A stretch of DNA of 60,650 nucleotides from Planctomycetia bacterium (GTDB lineage Bacteria; Planctomycetota; Planctomycetia; Pirellulales; Thermoguttaceae): assembly GCA_030539035.1 (NCBI GenBank), contig JAUNSU010000008.1, forward strand, positions 1 to 60,650, in the 5' to 3' direction. How positions within the stretch are numbered: position 1 is the first letter of the stretch; each line of letters starts with the position of its first letter. Made by a program: the position numbers and the translations under genes. The notes under the pieces are model-generated. The model had not been told where the DNA came from. It worked only from the letters and a program-made list of their open reading frames with translations, and did no database searches. Of the stretch, positions 55,425 to 60,650 are shown one piece after another.

Positions 55425-56114
55425 ATGAAAACCAGAACATTGATCCATTTTGTTTTCTTTGCGGTCTGTATGAGCCTGTTTACTTGTGCGAATTCGCTTT
55501 TTGCGCAGGAAAATCATTGGCTTTCCCTTTTTGACGGAAAAACACTGAACGGATGGGAAAGCTGTGAGAACTATGGATCCGGAAAGATCGCGGTGGAAAA
55601 CGGATCAATCCTTTTGGAAAAAGGGAAGTTGGCGACCGCGATTCATTATGCGGGAACACAGGCTTTCCCCAATTCGAATTACGAGATTCAATATAAGGCG
55701 ATGCGAACAAAGGGACTTGATTTTTTTGCCGCGTTGACATTTCCGGTCGGCGGTGGGTTTTGTACTTTTATTAACGGCGGATGGGGAGGAACCATGATTG
55801 GACTCTCTTCGATCGATGGAATGGACGCTTCGGAAAATTCCTCTTCCTCTTATTTTGAATTCGTCAATAAAAAATGGTATCAGTTTCGGATTCGGACCAC
55901 GAATAAGGTTGTCCAAGTCTGGATCGACGATAAAGAGGTAATTACCCAGGAAGTGGGTGAAAGTTCCTGGACATTGCGTCTGGAAGTTGAATCCACCAAG
56001 CCGCTTGGTTTTTCGACTTGGGAATCGGACGGACTGATCAAGGACATTCAGTATAAAACTTTAACGGCCAAGGAGATCAAGGAAGCGGACAGTGCTTTGG
56101 AAAGACGTCCCTGA
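55425..56114 (+). CDS. Secreted DUF1080 (3-keto-disaccharide hydrolase-type) protein
   Basis: A 229-residue protein. The signal peptide (LIHFVFFAVCMSLFTCANSL) is followed by the DUF1080 jelly roll, recognised by SLFDGKTLNGWESCE near its start and the NYEIQYKAMRTKGLDFF strand. Members are concanavalin-like carbohydrate-binding or hydrolase proteins, abundant in planctomycetes. No catalytic residues can be assigned from the sequence alone. Start: ATG 55425 with AGAGGA; the frame opens at 55377. A second, different DUF1080 protein is encoded at 58432-59229. Confidence 0.85.
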   Translation: MKTRTLIHFVFFAVCMSLFTCANSLFAQENHWLSLFDGKTLNGWESCENYGSGKIAVENGSILLEKGKLATAIHYAGTQAFPNSNYEIQYKAMRTKGLDFFAALTFPVGGGFCTFINGGWGGTMIGLSSIDGMDASENSSSSYFEFVNKKWYQFRIRTTNKVVQVWIDDKEVITQEVGESSWTLRLEVESTKPLGFSTWESDGLIKDIQYKTLTAKEIKEADSALERRP

Positions 56115-56222
56115 TTCCGATTGACCAATTCTTATGCTTTCTGTTCGGTAAAAACGATCTTTTGTTTTCAGATCGAACAGAAATTCCGACTTTCAAAAAC
56201 AGTACGATCGATAAGGGGAAAA

Positions 56223-57023
56223 ATGGATCCGTTGGAATATCTTGATGTTGCCCGGCAAGCGGCCCAAAAAGCTGGAGCACTTTTGGCGGAAAAATTGGGA
56301 AAGGTTTCTGTTCGGGAAAAACATCCCGCGGATCTGGTAACCGAAGCCGATGAAGCTTCCCAAAAGATGATTGAAGAGATCCTTTTGACCGCTTATCCGG
56401 ATCATGCTTTTATTGGCGAGGAGGCGATCGGAAATCATCTGTCGGAACAGGAATGCGGAAAAAATGCGCCGGCGGATCGTCCGTTTACATGGATCGTGGA
56501 TCCGCTGGACGGAACAACCAACTTCGTTCATCAGGTTCCGCATTTCGGACCGTCCATTGCCCTGGCCCGGGGATCGGAACTGATCTGCGGTGTCGTTTAT
56601 AATCCCATTACGAAGGAATGCTTTACCGCGGCCAAAGGAAAAGGGGCCTGGTTGAATGATCGGCCGATTCGGGTCAGTCAAGTCCAAACGTCGGAAAAAG
56701 CGCTCATCTCTTTTTCCTTTCCGACAACGGTGAACGATCAGGCTCCGGACATGATCACATTTATAAAGCTCGCGCCGCATGTTCAGGCGATGCGCCGAAC
56801 AGGATCGACCGCGTTGAATCTTGCGTATATTGCGTCGGGCCGCTTTGATGCCCAGTATAATCACGCAACACACGCATGGGACGTTGCCGCCGGAGTTCTT
56901 CTGGTTCAGGAAGCAGGCGGGGTAATTACCGGATCGACCGGGAAGCCGTTCGATCTTTCTTCTCCGCCATTTCTTGCGGCGGCGACTCCGGAACTGCATA
57001 AGAATATGCTGAAATATCTTTGA
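56223..57023 (+). CDS. Inositol-monophosphatase-family phosphatase
   Basis: A 266-residue Mg2+-dependent, Li+-sensitive-type phosphatase. Motifs: FIGEEA (metal-binding Glu pair), WIVDPLDGTTNFVHQVP (metal-binding Asp residues) and AWDVAAGVLLVQEAGG (third metal site). Substrate could be inositol phosphate, PAP or histidinol phosphate; sequence alone favours SuhB-type inositol-1-phosphatase. Start: ATG 56223 with AAGGGG. It converges on the nucleotide-sugar dehydrogenase with only 3 bp between stop codons. Confidence 0.93.
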   Translation: MDPLEYLDVARQAAQKAGALLAEKLGKVSVREKHPADLVTEADEASQKMIEEILLTAYPDHAFIGEEAIGNHLSEQECGKNAPADRPFTWIVDPLDGTTNFVHQVPHFGPSIALARGSELICGVVYNPITKECFTAAKGKGAWLNDRPIRVSQVQTSEKALISFSFPTTVNDQAPDMITFIKLAPHVQAMRRTGSTALNLAYIASGRFDAQYNHATHAWDVAAGVLLVQEAGGVITGSTGKPFDLSSPPFLAAATPELHKNMLKYL

Positions 57024-57026
57024 GGA

Positions 57027-58349
57027 TCAGGCTTTGCGGATGCGGTCCCGATGGTTTTTGACCTCTTTCGCCGCATTACGGGTATCAATTACGAGTTTGG
57101 AATTGTTCACGATGAACTCGTAATCATACGCGGAATGATCGGTTGCGATGATAATGCAATCCTGCGCCTGAAGATAATCCGCAGAAAGGGGAATACTCTT
57201 CATCGGCGGAATATGGGACCAGCTTCTCATTTTCGGAAGTTCCTGAATATAAGGATCATTATAAGTGAGATCCGCTCCATATTGAAGTAAAAGCGAGATC
57301 AGTTCGAAAGAAGGGCTTTCCCGGGGATCGTCCACATCTTTTTTATAAGCGGCGCCGAGCAGGGCGATTTTGGCTCCTTTAACCGCTTTCCCCTGTTCAT
57401 TGAGTGATTCCATTACTTTCTGGACAACGTATCGGGGCATATTCGTATTGATTTGTCCGGCCAACTCGATAAATCGGGTCGGGATCCCGTATTTTCGCGC
57501 GATCCAGCTGAGATAGAACGGATCGATCGGGATGCAGTGTCCGCCAAGACCCGGCCCCGGATAGAATGCCTGATATCCGAACGGCTTGGTCTTTGCCGCG
57601 TCGATCACTTCCCAGATGTCGATTCCCATTTGATCGAAGATCACTTTCAATTCATTGACCATTGCGATATTGATCGATCGATAGGTGTTTTCAACGATTT
57701 TAGCCGCTTCGGCGACTTCGCAGGAAGAGACTGGAATGATCTTGACGATCGCTTTTTCGTAAAGGGCAACCGCAAGTTCACCGCTGATCGGATCAAGACC
57801 GCCGACGAGCTTGGGAATTCCCGCGGCGGAAAAATCAGAATTCCCGGGATCTTCCCGTTCCGGACTGTAGGCGAGATAAAAATCTTTGCCCGCCTTGAGT
57901 CCCGACTCTTCCAGAATCGGGAGCATGATCGTTCGCGTCGTTCCCGGATAGGTTGTACTTTCCAGAACGATGAGCTGTCCTTTACGCAAGGTTTTCGCGA
58001 TGGCCCTTGTAGAATTCTCCACGTAGATCAGATCCGGATCCCGGCTTTCGTTCAATGGGGTGGGAACACAGATCAATATCGCGTCCGCTTCTCCCAGCCG
58101 GGCAAGATCGTCGGTCGCTTCGAATCTCTGCAGCGCGATCCAGTTTGCGATCCAATCGGAAGGAATGTGAGAAATATAGCTGCGTCCCTCCTGAAGCGCT
58201 TTGATCTTTTTGGAATCGACATCGAATCCGATTACGGAATATCCGCCGTTAATAAAGGCCCGGATCAGGGGAAGTCCTACATATCCCAAGCCAAGGATTC
58301 CGACTTTGATCGATTTTTCCGCGATTTTTTTGAGGAACAGCTTTTTCAT
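57027..58349 (-). CDS. Nucleotide-sugar dehydrogenase (UDP-glucose/GDP-mannose dehydrogenase family)
   Basis: A 440-residue NAD-dependent four-electron dehydrogenase that makes a UDP-uronate or UDP-N-acetyl-aminouronate. Rossmann GLGYVGLPLIRAFI at the N terminus, LICVPTPLNES, ESTTYPGTTR, SPEREDPGNS, then the catalytic Cys in GPGLGGHCIPIDPFYL, and the C-terminal KDVDDPRESPSFELI. The GHCIPIDPFYL form and SPEREDPG are typical of the WbpA/WecC/TviB branch rather than UDP-glucose dehydrogenase proper. I chose ATG 58349; a TTG at 58385 also opens the frame. No polysaccharide locus is adjacent. Confidence 0.92.
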   Translation of the reverse strand: MKKLFLKKIAEKSIKVGILGLGYVGLPLIRAFINGGYSVIGFDVDSKKIKALQEGRSYISHIPSDWIANWIALQRFEATDDLARLGEADAILICVPTPLNESRDPDLIYVENSTRAIAKTLRKGQLIVLESTTYPGTTRTIMLPILEESGLKAGKDFYLAYSPEREDPGNSDFSAAGIPKLVGGLDPISGELAVALYEKAIVKIIPVSSCEVAEAAKIVENTYRSINIAMVNELKVIFDQMGIDIWEVIDAAKTKPFGYQAFYPGPGLGGHCIPIDPFYLSWIARKYGIPTRFIELAGQINTNMPRYVVQKVMESLNEQGKAVKGAKIALLGAAYKKDVDDPRESPSFELISLLLQYGADLTYNDPYIQELPKMRSWSHIPPMKSIPLSADYLQAQDCIIIATDHSAYDYEFIVNNSKLVIDTRNAAKEVKNHRDRIRKA

Positions 58350-58431
58350 CCTATTTCTTTTCGGTAAAATGGTTGTCAATCTCAATTCAATGAAAAGTAT
58401 AATCCATCATAGGAAATAATCAATATGAGAT

Positions 58432-59229
58432 TCAGTCCAGAGGGCGAATCCAGACATTGCGGAATTGAACCGGGCAGCCGTGTCCGCTGAACGTGATCGG
58501 ACCTTTAGGCGCTTTCGGATAGGGATCCGGAAGTTTGAAATGATGAGTGATCCCGTAAATGTCCTGATTATTCTGGATCAGGATTCCATTCTGGAGAATG
58601 GTAACACGCGGTTTTTGAACAACTTTATCTCCTTCGAAGACGGGAGGAGTAAAGAAAATATCGTAAGACTGCCAATTCCCGGCGGGAAGACAGACATTGA
58701 CCAACGGCGGGGTTTGTCCATAAATCGAACCGCAGGATCCGTCCGGATAATTATTAATCTTATTGGAATCGAAGACCTGAATTTCGTATACTCCGTGAAG
58801 GAGAACGCCATTATTTCCCTGATTTCCCCAGGGACCGACAAAATTCGCGGGACTCTTCCATTCCAAATGGAGCTGGAACGCACCGAAATCCTGTTTGGTG
58901 GAAACGGCTCCGGAGACACATTCCATGGTTTTGTCAACGAGTTTCCATTGATTCGGTTTCCAGGCGTCCATATTGGATCCGTCGAAGAGAACGATCGCGT
59001 CAGCCGGAGGAGCCGGAAAATCTTTGATCGGTTTGACGGCGATCTTTTTCGGGATCGGACGGGACGGATCATGGACCCGATATTTACTCCAAGGCTGCTG
59101 CGGAGAATCCGTGTACCCATAGCATTCATTTTCGTTTTTCGGGGATACCATGGTTCCAACCGCATAAAGATTGGAAATGGATCCGATCAAGAAAGCGCCC
59201 ATCACTGCTGTCAATAATACCCGCTTCAT
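58432..59229 (-). CDS. Secreted DUF1080 protein (second copy)
   Basis: A 265-residue protein. The signal peptide (VLLTAVMGAFLIGSISNLYA) is followed by a Pro-rich linker and the DUF1080 jelly roll (AIVLFDGSNMDAWKPNQ, QDFGAFQLHLEWKSP, NGVLLHGVYEIQVFDS, NWQSYDIFFTPP, HGCPVQFRNVWIRPL). The last motif is the typical DUF1080 C-terminal strand. It is more complete than the 55425 copy, and the two are not recent duplicates. Start: ATG 59229 with AAAGAGG. The promoter lies 117-145 nt upstream, with an 11-bp inverted repeat in the leader. Confidence 0.88.
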   Translation of the reverse strand: MKRVLLTAVMGAFLIGSISNLYAVGTMVSPKNENECYGYTDSPQQPWSKYRVHDPSRPIPKKIAVKPIKDFPAPPADAIVLFDGSNMDAWKPNQWKLVDKTMECVSGAVSTKQDFGAFQLHLEWKSPANFVGPWGNQGNNGVLLHGVYEIQVFDSNKINNYPDGSCGSIYGQTPPLVNVCLPAGNWQSYDIFFTPPVFEGDKVVQKPRVTILQNGILIQNNQDIYGITHHFKLPDPYPKAPKGPITFSGHGCPVQFRNVWIRPLD

Positions 59230-59273
59230 TAACAATACCTCTTTTTCTTTAGTGGTTCTTGAGTGAATGTCGA

Positions 59274-59324
59274 CAGGAAAGTTCAAACCCGGGAGATCAT
59301 CGTCTTTCATCGGGAACTTTCCTG
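59274..59324 (-). repeat. 11-bp perfect inverted repeat in the DUF1080 leader
   Basis: CAGGAAAGTTC (59274-59284) and GAACTTTCCTG (59314-59324) with a 29-nt loop. It lies between the promoter and the start codon on the minus strand. Perfect pairing over 11 bp suggests a structured 5' UTR or a regulator site. Confidence 0.55.
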
Positions 59325-59345
59325 CCTTTAAAACCCGTTCTTCAA

Positions 59346-59374
59346 ATTTTACCGGAAAGTATTTTGAAAATCAA
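59346..59374 (-). promoter_or_regulatory. Sigma-70-type promoter of the 58432 DUF1080 gene
   Basis: Minus strand: TTGATT (complement of 59369-59374), exactly 17 bp, TAAAAT (complement of 59346-59351). Confidence 0.6.
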
Positions 59375-59495
59375 GTCCATGATCCTTTTGGCGAAAGAAA
59401 AAAATAAAATCCGATGCTTTGGGAGGGGAATTCGTTAATTTCCGAGTCCGGGAGAACTATTTTATCCATTTTTCCCCTCTGAATCGATTTTTCGG

Positions 59496-59523
59496 TTGAA
59501 AAATCTCCCTGATCCATTATATT
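59496..59523 (+). promoter_or_regulatory. Candidate promoter of the EF-hand gene
   Basis: TTGAAA (59496-59501), 16 bp, TATATT (59518-59523), 58 nt before ATG 59581. The 351-bp divergent spacer (59230-59580) holds this, the minus-strand promoter and the inverted repeat, and nothing else I recognise. Confidence 0.45.
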
Positions 59524-59580
59524 GTTTAATGGAAGGCGTGATTCCGACCCTGTTTTGGATAAATCAGAGTCTTCGAAATC

Positions 59581-60570
59581 ATGAAAAAAACAAGAAAAAC
59601 CATGAAGAAAAATATCATTTTACTTTGCCTGATCTTTTTTATGCTGAGTGCGGTCGGCTTTTCCGCTGCGAAAGCACCGGCAAAGAAAAAATCACGTAAA
59701 AAAAGTACCGCTGCCAAAAAGGTCGTTCCCGGCGCAAAGGGAGCGAGCCCGGCCTTGCCGCCCGAACCGCTTACGGAAGATCAGCTCAAAAAAGCGATCG
59801 ATAAACTGATGAAGCAGGGATCGGTCCCGGATTTCTCTGTTTCGGAAGATCCTGTTGATCCGGTCGATCATTCGGAAACGGATCCGGATCATTTCTATTA
59901 TGATTCCATGGACAGACACGACAGTTCTCTTGCGGAGGACGCTCCGTTGAAATTGCGCCGTTTTGTTCGATATTTTTTCCTGAAAAATGATCTTAACGGC
60001 GACGGCATCCTTCAACAGAACGAATTGACCGATTACCCGGGGATCCAGTCGGTTGATCTGGACGGCGATTTCAATATCAAGGAACCGGAACTGCTGTTTT
60101 ATCTTGCCCGATACGCGAAGAGTCGAACGATCTTCAGTCCTGAACCGCCTGTCGCCGCAAGCCAGCAGCATAAAGTGGATCCAGCCAAAGGGATCAAGAT
60201 CCATCCCTTATCGGCCAAAGTAAAAGAAGCACCGGCCCCGGCAGCCGCCAAAAAACTCGCGGATCTTACAGAATCGGAATTTAACAGTATGATGAATAAA
60301 CCGGGAGCAGGAAGTGATCGAATCACGACTCTGTTGAATCAGGCCGCCGCTTCTGCGGAACGGGAATACACCGTTTCTCCGGAACAGCTCGCCGGTATTC
60401 CCGGCTGGTTTATTCTCAAAGATAAAAATGGAGACGGCCAACTCTCGCTTTACGAATTTGCGGTTCCTCTTACGACCAATTCGATCGCGTTCTTCGGCCG
60501 ATTGGATTTGAACGGCGATGGATTGATCACGCCGGACGAACTTCGTTCGGCCCTTGAACAGAGAAAATAA
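59581..60570 (+). CDS. Secreted EF-hand calcium-binding protein
   Basis: A 329-residue protein with a signal peptide (NIILLCLIFFMLSAVGFSAA) and a Lys-rich segment (KAPAKKKSRKKSTAAKK). Four EF-hand-like loops lie in two pairs: NDLNGDGILQQNEL and VDLDGDFNIKEPEL (about 137-165), then KDKNGDGQLSLYEF and LDLNGDGLITPDEL (about 280-320). The second loop lacks the usual Gly spacing and is probably degenerate. It should bind Ca2+ outside the membrane. Start ATG 59581 or 59602; no strong RBS is seen. A CACGGAT repeat begins 10 nt after the stop. Confidence 0.85.
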   Translation: MKKTRKTMKKNIILLCLIFFMLSAVGFSAAKAPAKKKSRKKSTAAKKVVPGAKGASPALPPEPLTEDQLKKAIDKLMKQGSVPDFSVSEDPVDPVDHSETDPDHFYYDSMDRHDSSLAEDAPLKLRRFVRYFFLKNDLNGDGILQQNELTDYPGIQSVDLDGDFNIKEPELLFYLARYAKSRTIFSPEPPVAASQQHKVDPAKGIKIHPLSAKVKEAPAPAAAKKLADLTESEFNSMMNKPGAGSDRITTLLNQAAASAEREYTVSPEQLAGIPGWFILKDKNGDGQLSLYEFAVPLTTNSIAFFGRLDLNGDGLITPDELRSALEQRK

Positions 60571-60579
60571 TCCTGTATT

Positions 60580-60650
60580 ACTCATACTGTAAAAGTATTT
60601 TTGTTTGGAACCACGGATGACACGGATAAACACGGATGAAATCAATATAA
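60580..60650 (+). repeat. Second CACGGAT-type repeat element (runs to the window edge)
   Basis: Positions 60580-60619 match 43021-43060 at 38 of 40 bases. Here CCACGGATG is followed by two more units (ACACGGATA, AACACGGATG) and then AAATCAATATAA, whereas the first copy goes directly to GAATCAATATAA. It may continue beyond the window. Confidence 0.8.

Overview
The window looks like a chromosomal segment of a moderate-GC (roughly 45-50% by eye), AT-spaced member of the Planctomycetota. The evidence is the combination of gene families. There are two secreted or membrane proteins with squalene-cyclase/prenyltransferase repeats around a MoxR ATPase, one of them ending in DUF4159-type domains. There is a secreted metzincin with an N-terminal 'LExR-LLA' signal motif, two DUF1080 proteins, a Tat-exported Gfo/Idh oxidoreductase, a TatC with a large loop insertion, and very long low-complexity envelope proteins. 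I cannot assign a genus. No phage, IS element, CRISPR array or rRNA is visible; the only RNA gene I can support is a tRNA-Asp(GTC).

Layout. 1-5.6 kb: end of an unknown gene, then a divergent MoxR/terpenoid-cyclase-fold envelope cluster. 5.7-9.3 kb: rpoN (sigma-54), preceded by a sigma-54-like promoter, and leuA with a strong terminator. 9.4-14.1 kb: LExR-type metzincin, an LptF/LptG permease overlapping smpB. 14.2-18.9 kb: tatC, a HAD hydrolase, nrdR, a solitary DNA methyltransferase and murB. 18.9-24.1 kb: purC, rpsR and the arginine operon argB-argD-argF. 24.1-34.1 kb: an FHA protein, a secreted GH2 beta-galactosidase with a LamG domain inserted in its barrel, and two large membrane proteins of unknown role. 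34.5-38.4 kb: a sigma-70-family factor, a polyprenyl synthetase, queC and (minus strand) rsfS carrying a histone-H1-like tail. 38.4-43 kb: a fused FAD/Fe-S D-lactate dehydrogenase-type enzyme and a lipoprotein/cytochrome c'-like gene split by a frameshift at a T10 run. 43.2-52.4 kb, all on the minus strand: a HEAT-repeat protein, Gfo/Idh oxidoreductase, a GH28-type beta-helix, an ECF sigma/putative anti-sigma pair, an exported unknown protein and a tRNase-Z-like hydrolase. 52.4-60.6 kb: tRNA-Asp, a SelA-like protein lacking the PLP lysine, an unknown membrane protein, two DUF1080 proteins, an inositol-monophosphatase-family enzyme, a nucleotide-sugar dehydrogenase and an EF-hand protein.

How the genes may work together. 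Housekeeping genes (leuA, argBDF, purC, murB, nrdR, rpsR, smpB, queC, rsfS) are interleaved with envelope and secretion functions (tatC, lptF/G-like, MoxR cluster, metzincin) and with carbohydrate use (GH2, GH28, Gfo/Idh, DUF1080). This suits a free-living or host-associated polysaccharide degrader.

The most unusual signals are the lysine-less SelA paralogue, the roughly six-fold over-abundance of GATC, the T10 frameshift separating a lipoprotein head from a cytochrome c'-like domain, the two related CACGGAT repeat elements, and the LamG domain inserted inside a GH2 catalytic barrel. All assignments rest on reading the sequence and on recalled family motifs; no database search was run.
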